From positions 17,550-51,463 of the forward strand of contig DCCQ01000136.1 in assembly GCA_002314195.1 (NCBI GenBank): a stretch of 33,914 nt of DNA, written 5' to 3'. Positions within the stretch are counted from its first letter, which is position 1, and each line of letters opens with the position of its first letter. Under the pieces are notes generated by a model. It was not told where the DNA came from, searched no databases, and saw nothing but the letters and a program-made list of their open reading frames with translations. A program made the translations under genes and the position numbers. Origin of the DNA: Bacteroidales bacterium UBA1077 (GTDB lineage: Bacteria; Bacteroidota; Bacteroidia; Bacteroidales; UBA932). Shown here piece by piece: positions 23,859-32,949 of this stretch.

Positions 23859-25355
23859 TTAGTTCTTCACGATGGTGACGGTCTCCGCCAGTTGGTTCAC
23901 AGTGATTGTGTAGTTGCCGGCGTTCTCAACAATCCATGTCCGGTCCACTCCAGAGTCCTTCTTGCTGTCCACGAACGAGATGACTTCATCGGAGACAGTG
24001 TCGAACGGCTTGTTGGCTGACGTCGGCATGAACCAGCATCCGTCCCACTCCCTCTTGAGGTCGCAACTGATCTTCATCTCGCCTGCGGAGAGATCTCCTG
24101 TCCATGTAAGAATATATTTGTCTTCGTCTGCCTTGAGTCTGCATTTGTCATCGGATGCGGCGTCATCCAGCGACCATCCGTGAGGGGCGGCTGAACCGAT
24201 GAGCCAGAGCGATTCGTATGGGACGAACTCAACGCAGTTCATGCTTTCTTTTCCCGGAGTGATGTCCAAGGCGATCTTATAGGCCTTTCCGGTTTCCTCG
24301 TCCTTGATTTTCCATTTAGGATCGGGGTCAAAGCCTTTTACGAACTGCACGCCTGTGTTGCCTATGGAAGCGTTGTCTTCCGCAGCCTTGTACATATTTT
24401 CCCATGAGCCGTCGGATGTGCCGAACTTGAACTCTCCGCCGCTGGTGAACTCGGTCCCGTAACGGAACACGAAAGGATTGACAGGATCCTGGGTCATCCT
24501 GACGAATGACCAGCCTGTCGGGTCACCGACAAAGTAGATGGCGTCGTAAGGCGGTTTGTTGACATCCGCCTCTTCAAGTGTGAATGTCAGGTTGAGTATG
24601 TCTGCGGTGATCTTGTAGCCTCGTGCCTCAGGAATGTTGAACTTGAGGTCAAGGGCATCTGACGGCTGTTCTGAGAAGTACTTAAGTGTCTTTCCCGTAG
24701 CGTCCGAGCCGTCCCTGACGTATGCAGGCCAGAATTGTCCAGAAGTGGTGATGAACTTGAGTTCCCCCTCGTTCAGTGTTCCTGCCCATGAGAAAACACC
24801 GGTGGATGTGCGTGTAAGCTCGGTGGCGTTGTCTGCGGACCAACCGTTGGGTGCGGCTCCTCCGATCATGTAAAGTGTCGTGCTGACGGGTTCGTAAGGA
24901 GTCACTGTGAACTCCACAGAGGACTCTTGATCCAAATCGTCGTATTCGGCCACGGAAGCGGTAACTCTGGCTTTGTAAGAAGCCTTCACACCGCTTTGGG
25001 CGCCGAAGTTCGACTTGAGGAAGTCATTCAGTTCCTTCGTCGTCCAAGTCCTTGAATATGCCTTCCTGCCGAGTTCCTCTTTGTAACCGGAGGCGTAGTC
25101 GGAGTCTTTCAGAGCCATCTCGAAAGTGTAGGAGATGGCGTTGCCAGTGCCTTTGTTGGTGCCGGTCGTCCAATTCAACGCCAAAGCTTCGTTGCCGGCT
25201 TTTTTCTCGTCAAGTTCGATCTCCGATCCGGAAGCGGACATTTCAAGAGTATTCCCGGCGGATGGATCGACAGTCTTGTAATCCTCTTCCGAGCAGGAAC
25301 ATGCAATGCCCAGGCAGAGTGCCGCTGCCGCGGCGGTCATTATCGATTTTTTCAT
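23859..25355 (-). CDS. SusE/SusF-like outer-membrane glycan-binding lipoprotein
   Basis: A 498-residue surface lipoprotein expected to bind the glucan. The signal peptide ends in a Cys-rich lipobox (IACSC) followed by SEEDY, a good match to the Bacteroidetes surface-export signal. An N-terminal SusE-type domain (about 35-150) is followed by three tandem starch-binding-like modules, each with a recognisable start: TLYMIGGAAPNGWS (about 166), AIYFVGDPTGWS (about 270) and SLWLIGSAAPHGWS (about 380). Three modules make it closer to SusF than to two-module SusE. Conserved Trp residues in each GWS turn are likely sugar-stacking or fold residues. It is 21 bases downstream of the susD-like gene in the same operon. 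Confidence 0.88.
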   Translation of the reverse strand: MKKSIMTAAAAALCLGIACSCSEEDYKTVDPSAGNTLEMSASGSEIELDEKKAGNEALALNWTTGTNKGTGNAISYTFEMALKDSDYASGYKEELGRKAYSRTWTTKELNDFLKSNFGAQSGVKASYKARVTASVAEYDDLDQESSVEFTVTPYEPVSTTLYMIGGAAPNGWSADNATELTRTSTGVFSWAGTLNEGELKFITTSGQFWPAYVRDGSDATGKTLKYFSEQPSDALDLKFNIPEARGYKITADILNLTFTLEEADVNKPPYDAIYFVGDPTGWSFVRMTQDPVNPFVFRYGTEFTSGGEFKFGTSDGSWENMYKAAEDNASIGNTGVQFVKGFDPDPKWKIKDEETGKAYKIALDITPGKESMNCVEFVPYESLWLIGSAAPHGWSLDDAASDDKCRLKADEDKYILTWTGDLSAGEMKISCDLKREWDGCWFMPTSANKPFDTVSDEVISFVDSKKDSGVDRTWIVENAGNYTITVNQLAETVTIVKN

Positions 25356-25376
25356 TGTGTTATCCAGTCTTGTTTA

Positions 25377-26870
25377 TTAATATCCAGGGTTTTGTTCCAT
25401 CAGATTGTTGGAGTCCATCTCTGTCAAAGGGATAGGCAGAAGCAGTCTGTCCTTGGTGGCTTTCTTGCCGATTCCGGCAAAGAAATCAAGAGCGTACTGC
25501 CCCTTGTTGAGTCTGATGAGGTCGAACCACCTGTGTCCCTCGAAAGCAAGCTCCATCCTGCGCTCGTGGATGATGATCTCCCTCATTTCGTCCTGTGTCT
25601 TCCCGGAAGGAATCGGATTGAGGCCGGCGCGTTTTCTTACGATGTTCAAAGGTTCCGCGGCCTCGTCCGTCTTGCCCAGTTCGTTCAAAGCCTCGGCTTT
25701 CATCAGCAGGACATCAGCGAAACGGTACACGACAAAGTCCGCCGCATTTGTGTTGTATTCCGGCGAGTATGATTTGGTGACCAAGAACTTACGGACATTG
25801 TAACCAGTATTGGACCAAGAGGACTTGTACTCGATTCCGTCGAAGGCCGGACATCCGTTGTAGAAGACGGTCACGTCCTTCCTGAGGTCGCCCTCTTCCC
25901 ATTGGCTCATGAATTCCGCGGTAGGCTGGTTCCATCCGTATGATCCGGCGACCATACCCGAGTTTCTCGGGCCCATGAAGGTGGAAAGCCATGAACTTTG
26001 GTTGCTTCCGCCCCAGAAGTCGTACTGGGTGCTTCCTGAATATCCTACCGTGAACAAGGCCTCCTGACTGGTCTCAGCCTTCTCTCCGAAATTGTCGGAG
26101 AAATCACACTTGCTCAGGTCATAGCCCAAAGCCTCCACCTGTGAGCAGAGATTCTGAACCTCTGCGTAGTGCTCAGACGGATTGTATGTCAGATAGACGT
26201 CGGCCAGCATGGCCAGTGCCGCGTCCTTGCTGGCCCGGTTGTAGTCCGCTCCTGAATATGTCCTTTTCTCGGGCAGGAGATCGATGGCGGCCTTGCAGTC
26301 GCTGATGATCTGTGCGTAACATTCGGCAAGAGAGGATCTTGCCACATCCGTGGACTCGTTGGCCTTGTGCGGGGAGAGAACAAGCGGGACGCCTCCGAAC
26401 AGGCGTGTAAGAATGTAGTAATAGTGAGCCCTGAGGAAATATGCCTCACCGAGCGAACGATTTCTGATGGTGTCGCTGGTCTGGTTGCCCTCTCCGAGAA
26501 TGGATTCTATCGTGGTGTTGCACTGCCCGATTCCGACCCAAGGCGATCTCCAGATGTAAAGAGCGAATCCGTTGGACGCGTCAGCGGCGAAATTGGCGCA
26601 TTGGATGGTCTCGATTCCATCGTCACCGCCACCTGCACCGACCTCGGAGTTGCCGGCGATGATGTCGAGTGACCATATTCTTTGATTGTAAAGGTTTGAG
26701 GATTGCAGCGGCACGTAGCATCCGTTAGTCAATGCAATGGCGACGGAGTCAGTGACTGAGACGGAAGGATCCACGGCGTAGGACGGGAAACTGTCAAGAA
26801 ATCCGGAGCAGGATGTCATCGCCAAGCCTGCCAAAGCAAGTATAGTGATCTTTAAGTTGTTCATATTCAT
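25377..26870 (-). CDS. SusD/RagB family glycan-binding lipoprotein
   Basis: A 497-residue SusD homologue that forms the lid over the SusC transporter and captures oligosaccharides. The signal peptide MNMNNLKITILALAGLAMTSC has lipobox Cys21 followed by SGFLDSFP, typical of the family. N-terminal tetratricopeptide-like helices include RNRSLGEAYFLRAHYYYILTRLFGGVPLV (near residues 137-165). The C-terminal family signature is present: RFADVLLMKAEALNELG, then EIIIHERRMELAFEGHRWFDLIR (near 430-455), ending LTEMDSNNLMEQNPGY. The ATG at 26870 overlaps the SusC stop as TAATG, so the two are translationally coupled; an ATG at 26864 is a second possible start. Confidence 0.95.
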   Translation of the reverse strand: MNMNNLKITILALAGLAMTSCSGFLDSFPSYAVDPSVSVTDSVAIALTNGCYVPLQSSNLYNQRIWSLDIIAGNSEVGAGGGDDGIETIQCANFAADASNGFALYIWRSPWVGIGQCNTTIESILGEGNQTSDTIRNRSLGEAYFLRAHYYYILTRLFGGVPLVLSPHKANESTDVARSSLAECYAQIISDCKAAIDLLPEKRTYSGADYNRASKDAALAMLADVYLTYNPSEHYAEVQNLCSQVEALGYDLSKCDFSDNFGEKAETSQEALFTVGYSGSTQYDFWGGSNQSSWLSTFMGPRNSGMVAGSYGWNQPTAEFMSQWEEGDLRKDVTVFYNGCPAFDGIEYKSSWSNTGYNVRKFLVTKSYSPEYNTNAADFVVYRFADVLLMKAEALNELGKTDEAAEPLNIVRKRAGLNPIPSGKTQDEMREIIIHERRMELAFEGHRWFDLIRLNKGQYALDFFAGIGKKATKDRLLLPIPLTEMDSNNLMEQNPGY

Positions 26871-29866
26871 TAGAAATTAAAGTTGAGACCGAGGCTGAAA
26901 GTACGTGACAGCGGGTAGATGTTCCAATCAATTCCGTTGATGCCAACCTCCGGATCGAAGCCGGAGTAATTCGTCAGGGTCAGAGCGTTCTCGCAGGAGA
27001 GGAATATCCTCGCGCTGTCGATGTTCGCCTTCTTCAGAAGAGCCTTAGGGAATGTGTAGCCTAAAGTGATGTTCTTTACCCTCAGGTAAGAGCCGTCCTC
27101 CACGAACCTGTCTGAGATTCTGGCGTTGTGGTTCGGGTCTCCATAGACGGCGCGCGGCATGCTCGTGCTGGTTCCGTAGCCAGTCCAGCGGTACTTTACG
27201 GAAGCCGTCTGATTGTGCGCGCTGGCCATTCCTTCGTTGCCGATGCAAACGGCGTTGAATATCTCGTTGCCGGTTACGCCCTGAAGGAAAACCGTGAGGT
27301 CGAATCCCTTGAAATAGAGTTTGTTCGTCATTGAGAACAGCCAATCGGGATTTGGGTTGCCGATGATTGCCCTGTCTTCCTCGTTGATCACACCATCGTT
27401 GTTGAGATCCTTGAAGCGGATGTCGCCCGGTGCGGTGGAGTTCTCCTGAAACGCATGGCTGTCAACTTCTTCCTGAGTTTGGAATATCCCGTCGGTCACA
27501 TAACCATAGAACACATTGATAGGTTTGCCGTTCTTCTGCATCGTGATGTAGGCTCCGCCTGTCTCGTTCTGGTAGAGCGGCGTGTCGCTGTTAAGGCTTA
27601 CGATCCTGTTTCTGTTCCATGTCGCTGTCAGCGATGTCTCCCATCTGAACCCGTCGCCTGTGCTGTCGAAGTTGATTGTGTTGAGGGTGAACTCGAAGCC
27701 ACTGTTGCGAACCTTGCCGGCATTCGTGTAGGTTGTTGTGGTGTCCTCGTAGCCTGATGTAATAGGAATAGCAGCCTTGACAAGCATGTCAGCGGTGTTC
27801 TTAAGGTAGGCATCGACCGAAAGGTTGACACGTGACTGCCACATAGACAGGTCCAGACCGATGTTGGCCTGGCGCACTTCCTCCCAGTGGATTGACGGAT
27901 TCGCCATGGACTTTGCAATGAGGGTGGTGACGATGTCGCTGCCGAAAATATAAGTGCCTGTGTTGTAGGTCTGGATGTAGGCGTATGAACCGATCTTGTC
28001 GTTTCCGGTCACGCCATAGCCGACGCGCAGTTTCGCATCATTTACAAGAATATTCTTGGGAAACCAATTCTCCTTGGACATTCTCCAGGCGGCTGAGGCT
28101 GACGGGAAGTTGCCCCATCTGTGGTTTGGCCCGAATCTGGAGGAGCCGTCGCGGCGCATCGTGGCCGTGATAAGGTATCTGTCGCCATAAGAGTAATTGA
28201 GTCTGGCCATAAAGGACATCATAGCCCAGTCGCTTGACGCACCGCCGATTGATTTGTTGACGGATCCGTTGTCGAACTCGTGGACGTTGGAGAAAAGGAA
28301 TCCTGCCTTGGTCGCGTTTATCCCCGAAGTGTCGTTCCATTGTGCCGAAGTACCTGCCATCACATTGAGACTATGCTTTCCGTTGAATGTCTGGTCAAAC
28401 GTGAAGTAATTGTCCCAAAGATATGTGAAGGCCTTGTTAGAGTCTTGGTAACGTGTGGTCTCCTCCACCGCTGAAGGCTTGTAGTCATAGGCGTACGAGA
28501 TGTTGTCGTTGAACCACATCTTGGCGTCGTAGCCGAAAGTACTCTTGAATCTAAGCCACTTCGTGAATGTTAACTCCGCCGAGATGTTTCCGAGGAAATT
28601 GTATCCGTTGGTCTTGTTTGAGTTGGTGTAGAGAGGACCAACCGGATTCCTGACATCTCCATACCAATAGGAAGTTCCCTCCGGACCGCTCCAGCTGCCG
28701 TCGGCGTTCTTGACTTCCTGCGTTGGCAGGGCGTTCATCGCGCTGGAGATTGAATATGAACCGCTCTCCTTCACGTCTGCCGAGAATGTGATGTTGTTGG
28801 AGAACTTCAGCCATTTCAGGACTTGCGCGTCATTGTTGTTCTGGAATGTGAACCTTCTGTAGCCGACTGTCTTGACGATTCCTTTCTGGTCAAGGAATCC
28901 TCCAGAGATATAGTAATGGGCTTTCTCGTTTCCACCGGAATAGCTTACCGTGTAGTTTTGCATCTTTCCGGTGTGAAGGATCTCATTGATCCAGTCCGTA
29001 CCCTTGCCGAGAGTCTCAGGATTGCTCCATGCCGGATTAGTGGCCAGTCCGGCGTTGCTCAACATGTCGTTGGAATAGGCCGCATAGCCCGCGGCGTCAA
29101 GCATCTCCGGAATATAAGTGACATTCTGGATCGCCCAGTTGGCGTTGACGCTGACCTTGCCGTCTCCGTTGGATCCTCTTTTGGTGGTCACCATCACCAC
29201 ACCGTTGGCGCCTCGTGATCCGTAGATGGCCGTGGCGGACGCGTCTTTCAGCACATCAATCCTGTCGATGTCCGCAGTGTTGAGCGAGGTCAGTCCCAAA
29301 TCAGTCGGAACCCCGTCGATGACCACAAGCGGATCACTGTCATTGATAGTGCCAAGCCCTCTGATCTTCATCGTGACGTTGTCTCCTGGTTTTCCGGAGT
29401 CAAGAATGTACACGCCGGAGACTTTCCCTTGGAGCGCTTGCCCGACATTAGCTACCGGAGAGTCCTTGAGATCCTTGTCGGAAACTGACGCGACCGCTCC
29501 TGTCAGGTCTTTCTTTTTGATGGTTCCGTAGCCCACGACAACGGATTCGCTCAGGAATTCCGTGTCCTCCATAAGAGTGATTGTGATGTCGCCGCTTTCG
29601 CCCACCGTTACCTTGGTCGTCGTGTAACCCAGTGACGAAATTTCCAGAATGTCACCTTTGGCGGCGGCCAAGGTGAAAGTTCCGTCCGCATCGGTGATTG
29701 TCCCGACCGAACGGTCACCTGTGTTCACGACAGCGGCCCCTATTACAGGCTGCCCTGTCTTGTCGATCACCTTTCCGTTGAACGGCAGTCCCTGCGCGGA
29801 TGCGCTGAGTCCTGTCAGAAACAGCAAGACGGCAATCGAACACAAAAGGAAGTGTGTTCTGCTCAT
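26870..29866 (-). CDS. SusC family TonB-linked outer-membrane transporter
   Basis: A 998-residue importer of alpha-glucan oligosaccharides, starting at the ATG ending at 29866 (MSRTHFLLCSIAVLLFLTGLSASAQG). The frame stays open to an ATG at 29944, but that start falls at the predicted transcription start and would bury the signal peptide, so it is rejected. A carboxypeptidase-like domain (GKVIDKTGQPVIGAAVVNTGDRSVGTITDADG) is followed by the SusC signature SVVVGYGTIKKKDLTGAVASV, the plug (MKIRGLGTINDSDPLVVIDGVP, then IDRIDVLKDASATAIYGSRGANGVVMVTTKRG) and the barrel ending SLGLNFNF. First gene of the glucan operon; a perfect TAnnTTTG box lies 80 bases upstream. Confidence 0.96.
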   Translation of the reverse strand: MSRTHFLLCSIAVLLFLTGLSASAQGLPFNGKVIDKTGQPVIGAAVVNTGDRSVGTITDADGTFTLAAAKGDILEISSLGYTTTKVTVGESGDITITLMEDTEFLSESVVVGYGTIKKKDLTGAVASVSDKDLKDSPVANVGQALQGKVSGVYILDSGKPGDNVTMKIRGLGTINDSDPLVVIDGVPTDLGLTSLNTADIDRIDVLKDASATAIYGSRGANGVVMVTTKRGSNGDGKVSVNANWAIQNVTYIPEMLDAAGYAAYSNDMLSNAGLATNPAWSNPETLGKGTDWINEILHTGKMQNYTVSYSGGNEKAHYYISGGFLDQKGIVKTVGYRRFTFQNNNDAQVLKWLKFSNNITFSADVKESGSYSISSAMNALPTQEVKNADGSWSGPEGTSYWYGDVRNPVGPLYTNSNKTNGYNFLGNISAELTFTKWLRFKSTFGYDAKMWFNDNISYAYDYKPSAVEETTRYQDSNKAFTYLWDNYFTFDQTFNGKHSLNVMAGTSAQWNDTSGINATKAGFLFSNVHEFDNGSVNKSIGGASSDWAMMSFMARLNYSYGDRYLITATMRRDGSSRFGPNHRWGNFPSASAAWRMSKENWFPKNILVNDAKLRVGYGVTGNDKIGSYAYIQTYNTGTYIFGSDIVTTLIAKSMANPSIHWEEVRQANIGLDLSMWQSRVNLSVDAYLKNTADMLVKAAIPITSGYEDTTTTYTNAGKVRNSGFEFTLNTINFDSTGDGFRWETSLTATWNRNRIVSLNSDTPLYQNETGGAYITMQKNGKPINVFYGYVTDGIFQTQEEVDSHAFQENSTAPGDIRFKDLNNDGVINEEDRAIIGNPNPDWLFSMTNKLYFKGFDLTVFLQGVTGNEIFNAVCIGNEGMASAHNQTASVKYRWTGYGTSTSMPRAVYGDPNHNARISDRFVEDGSYLRVKNITLGYTFPKALLKKANIDSARIFLSCENALTLTNYSGFDPEVGINGIDWNIYPLSRTFSLGLNFNF

Positions 29867-29904
29867 GTCCTTAAAAAGTTTTAATAAACAAAAAAGAATA
29901 TTCC

Positions 29905-29933
29905 ATTGGTTATTCTTCGCAAAGAAAACCAAT
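29905..29933 (-). promoter_or_regulatory. Stable hairpin in the susC leader
   Basis: ATTGGTT and AACCAAT (7 bases) form the outer stem and TTCTT/AAGAA (5 bases) the inner stem, with one bulged base and a 4-base loop. The hairpin lies wholly in the predicted 75-base untranslated leader of susC. Read leftward, it is followed about 10 bases later by TTCTTTTTTGTTT, so an attenuator or RNA-stability function is possible. Confidence 0.5.
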
Positions 29934-29946
29934 ATCGACATCATGG

Positions 29947-29954
29947 CAAAGTTA
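29947..29954 (-). promoter_or_regulatory. -7 element of the susC operon promoter
   Basis: On the minus strand TAACTTTG is an exact match to TAnnTTTG. Transcription would begin near 29941, giving a leader of about 75 bases. The -33 position holds only an A/T-rich stretch, as might be expected of a promoter that needs an activator such as the adjacent SusR-like protein. Confidence 0.6.
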
Positions 29955-30041
29955 TGGTACTGTTTTAGTAGTTAAATATAAATGTAAAGTATTGAAATGT
30001 TGACGATTATGTCTTATATTCGGCTAAAAATAGTAGTGGTT

Positions 30042-31697
30042 TCAAGAGATCCTTCCAATGCTCATGATTTGCTTCTCGAAGTCTTCACGGCTGGAAGCGG
30101 CTGAGTTTCTCATCTTGACACGGTAATTGTAAATCGTGGATACCGACCTTCTGAGAAAGTGGGCGATTTTTGTGGAATCGGTGACTCCAAGACGTATCAG
30201 CGCGGCTACCCGTAGCTCTGTCGTGAGTATTCCGTTCTTACCTCTCACATCAAACCTCCTGTCTTCCTGGAGAAGGGAGTTCAGCCGTTCCACAAAGTCT
30301 GGGAACAGGGTCAGGAAAGATTCGTCGAATCGTACGTAGAAGCCTTCCAATTCCTTGTCGATGAACTCGGTGGACTTCAGGTTCTCCATCACCTCACCGA
30401 AGCCTCCATCCTTCGCCGCCCTGCGTAGTTTGGATCGGTATCTCTCCAGACCGGCAATGTAGTCTGAGCACATATCCAGATATATTCCCAAATATTGCTC
30501 TTTGATGTCATTGGATTCTTGGAGGAGGTTCACATATTCCTTGAGTCTCGCATTGGCGACAGCCACTTTACGGTGGCTTCTGATCATGTATTGCACCGCG
30601 ATGAAGAGCGAAATGAGCAGGGAACTTATGACAAACAATATGACGTAGAGTTGTTTGCGCCTGTTGTGCATCTGGATGTCATAGGTCTCGGTGATTAGAG
30701 GCAACATAGAGTTTATGGCCTGCACGTTTATGCTGGCGTTGGCGGCCATGGCGTCCCTTATCGATTGGTTCACATAACGGTAGGCCCTTTTGATGTCGCC
30801 TTCGCGGTACAGAACCCCGGCGAGTTCGTAGAGAGACTTGTATTCTTTGACCGGTGTCCGTAGGTCATAGGCTGCGCTTTCCGCAAGGAGACCGATGGCT
30901 TCGGAGTCCCTTCCACACATGCGTGATGCGATTGATGCGATGTAACTGACTATCGCTCTTTCGTGTACATCCAATGCTCCGGAAGAACGGACAGTAAGTA
31001 GAGAGTCCAGGATTGGCTGCGGGTTGCCTTTGTCGATCTCAATGTCAGACCAGACGTAGAGTTTGAAAAGGTCGTCATCGCTTAGATTTCTGTACAGTTC
31101 ATTCCTGAAAGAATCCCGTTTCTTGATGTAATCCTGCTTGATGACAGGGTCGTCGGACAATCTCGCCATGTTCCCGTACAAATTGTTGCAGATCTGTAAA
31201 TATCTCAACATTAGGTGCCTTGGCATGGATTCAGGCTCCAAGTCGTTCATGATGTCCGAAGCCTCCAGAAACATGCCTGAAAGGGTATACCTTGAGGCGA
31301 TGTCCATCTCCGCATCGATGATCACGTCGTTGCGATGCCGGCCCGATCCGGATCTTTTAGCAGAAGAGAGTTTCTTTCGCGCGTAGAATATGGCAGAGTC
31401 GATGTCATATTGGTAATATTCATCGAAAACTCTGTCATAGATTTCGTATTTCAGGCTGTCAGAGATGCCTGGCCTGATTTCCGCTTTTATCGAGTCTATC
31501 CGTTCAAGTTTGATTCTTTCATAGATGTCCCTTTCGGCTATTGTTCTGTCGAGGGCTTCAAGCATCCTTTTATTGTCTCCGCCATCTGTTTTGGCGCAAC
31601 CTTGCGGTATTAGCCCTATGAACGCAATCAGCCAAAAAGCTGCAAGGACCTTAATAATCACGTGTCCCTCTGTGTCTTTTACCCAGTCTGACATCAT
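30042..31697 (-). CDS. SusR-like membrane sensor-regulator (DUF6377 type)
   Basis: A 551-residue regulator that probably senses a periplasmic oligosaccharide and activates the adjacent susC operon. Order of parts: N-terminal hydrophobic segment (about 15-33, ending at a possible lipobox Cys34); a periplasmic helical TPR-like region opening with LEALDRTIAERDIYERIKLERIDSIK, the hallmark start of these proteins; a transmembrane helix near 345-365 (LYVILFVISSLLISLFIAVQYMI); a cytoplasmic coiled-coil; and a C-terminal helix-turn-helix (LRVAALIRLGVTDSTKIAHFLRRSVSTIYNYRVKMRNS). Family and position match SusR of the starch system. The gene lies only 7 bases after the PagL-like gene, which suggests co-transcription with it. 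ATG 31694 is an alternative start. Confidence 0.88.
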   Translation of the reverse strand: MMSDWVKDTEGHVIIKVLAAFWLIAFIGLIPQGCAKTDGGDNKRMLEALDRTIAERDIYERIKLERIDSIKAEIRPGISDSLKYEIYDRVFDEYYQYDIDSAIFYARKKLSSAKRSGSGRHRNDVIIDAEMDIASRYTLSGMFLEASDIMNDLEPESMPRHLMLRYLQICNNLYGNMARLSDDPVIKQDYIKKRDSFRNELYRNLSDDDLFKLYVWSDIEIDKGNPQPILDSLLTVRSSGALDVHERAIVSYIASIASRMCGRDSEAIGLLAESAAYDLRTPVKEYKSLYELAGVLYREGDIKRAYRYVNQSIRDAMAANASINVQAINSMLPLITETYDIQMHNRRKQLYVILFVISSLLISLFIAVQYMIRSHRKVAVANARLKEYVNLLQESNDIKEQYLGIYLDMCSDYIAGLERYRSKLRRAAKDGGFGEVMENLKSTEFIDKELEGFYVRFDESFLTLFPDFVERLNSLLQEDRRFDVRGKNGILTTELRVAALIRLGVTDSTKIAHFLRRSVSTIYNYRVKMRNSAASSREDFEKQIMSIGRIS

Positions 31698-31704
31698 AAT
31701 TGTT

Positions 31705-32949
31705 TTAGTGAGATTTGTGGTTTCCGAAGCGCCAACCGAGTCCGAGCATCAGATTGTTGGGATCGTGGAAATCGTGCAGCTTGTAGCCGATGTGAAGGTA
31801 GAACCCTTTATAGATGTCGGTTTTAAGCGCAAGCGTTTGGTAAAAGCCCTTCAACTCGTCTCCCTTGTAGATGACATTACGCCCGAAACCTATGTTTACG
31901 GAAAATACCGGCATCACAAACTCCGCCCTAAGTGACAGTCCTATACCAAGTTGTTCGTTAAAAGGCGGACGATAGAACCTGATGTTCCCGTCATCTCCTG
32001 TTCCGGCGACATATTCACCGACATTGGCGCTTTCATCGTATTGGATGTCAAGCGACGCACCGGCCCGGAAGAATTTGTTAACTCTGTACAGAGGACTTAT
32101 GTTTAGCCCGAGAATGCCGAATTTTCCTTCGGCTATGTATGGTGTGTCATTCCAGATCAGTCCCTTGGCTCTTCCGGCTCCATAGACAAGCACATCATAA
32201 TTTATTTGCTCGGAGAATTTCTTGCCGTTTGCAGATGAATATTCAGTAGCCTTTCCTGTTGTGTTCCGCCGTTGTATGTCTGCTGTGCCAAAACTTCTTG
32301 TCACACCTATTCTGCCACCGATAGTGTTCACACCGGCGTTCGGATATGATGTGTTGCCGTTGGAGAAATGAGTAAGATCGACTCCGGCGGAAATCGTCCA
32401 GTTTTCAAGCGGTCTCCAGGAAAGCAAGAGTCCGAAATTGATGTAGGCGTTTACCCTTGAGCCGACAACCATATTATATTCATTGGCATAGCTGTGCAGA
32501 TCAGCGTAGGGGTCATAAGGATGCCAGCCGAAAGAGGCTCCGAAATTCCATTCGTAGTCTAACGAGAGCGTTGGCGAAATCTGTGCGAGCCTTGCGCCTT
32601 GGAACACGTAGACAGCCGCGGGATCACCTATTTCCTTATGGTCAAAGAACGTGTTGAAGGCGACCCCAACCCCTTGATACGCGGTCGGATATAATTTCCC
32701 AAAATGGCTGGATGAAGGGAATGAAAATGAATATTGCATATGTGCCGAACCGCTCTTGTCCAAACGTTTCCCAAGCTCGTTCTCCCCTCTGAAGAAGCTA
32801 TGCGTTGGCAAAAGGTAAGAAGGTCGGACATTGATTCCAACGTGATGTGAGAATCTCAATGAATCAACATCGCGTGCATCAGTGACTTGTGTGCCTCTGA
32901 TTGCCGGCAGGATACCAACGGCCAGCATTATGAATATTCTCGATCTCAT
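31705..32949 (-). CDS. PagL-like lipid A 3-O-deacylase / acyloxyacyl hydrolase family outer-membrane protein
   Basis: A 414-residue predicted outer-membrane beta-barrel. After a signal peptide (MRSRIFIMLAVGILPAIRG) there are many alternating amphipathic strands rich in Tyr, Phe and Gly, and the C-terminus GLGWRFGNHKSH. The motif DLTHFSNGN places His194 and Ser196 in the H-x-S-N arrangement of the PagL catalytic site, which removes the 3-O acyl chain of lipid A. It is about twice the length of PagL (about 150-190 residues), as are several Bacteroidetes members; the extra C-terminal half has no assigned role. Its ATG overlaps the upstream stop (ATGA), and the SusR-like gene follows after 7 bases. 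Activity is inferred, not certain. Confidence 0.72.
   Translation of the reverse strand: MRSRIFIMLAVGILPAIRGTQVTDARDVDSLRFSHHVGINVRPSYLLPTHSFFRGENELGKRLDKSGSAHMQYSFSFPSSSHFGKLYPTAYQGVGVAFNTFFDHKEIGDPAAVYVFQGARLAQISPTLSLDYEWNFGASFGWHPYDPYADLHSYANEYNMVVGSRVNAYINFGLLLSWRPLENWTISAGVDLTHFSNGNTSYPNAGVNTIGGRIGVTRSFGTADIQRRNTTGKATEYSSANGKKFSEQINYDVLVYGAGRAKGLIWNDTPYIAEGKFGILGLNISPLYRVNKFFRAGASLDIQYDESANVGEYVAGTGDDGNIRFYRPPFNEQLGIGLSLRAEFVMPVFSVNIGFGRNVIYKGDELKGFYQTLALKTDIYKGFYLHIGYKLHDFHDPNNLMLGLGWRFGNHKSH

Noticed and set aside
29867..29944. N-terminal extension of SusC from the ATG pair at 29944
   Set aside because: It begins at the predicted transcription start, covers the hairpin leader, and would bury a canonical signal peptide.
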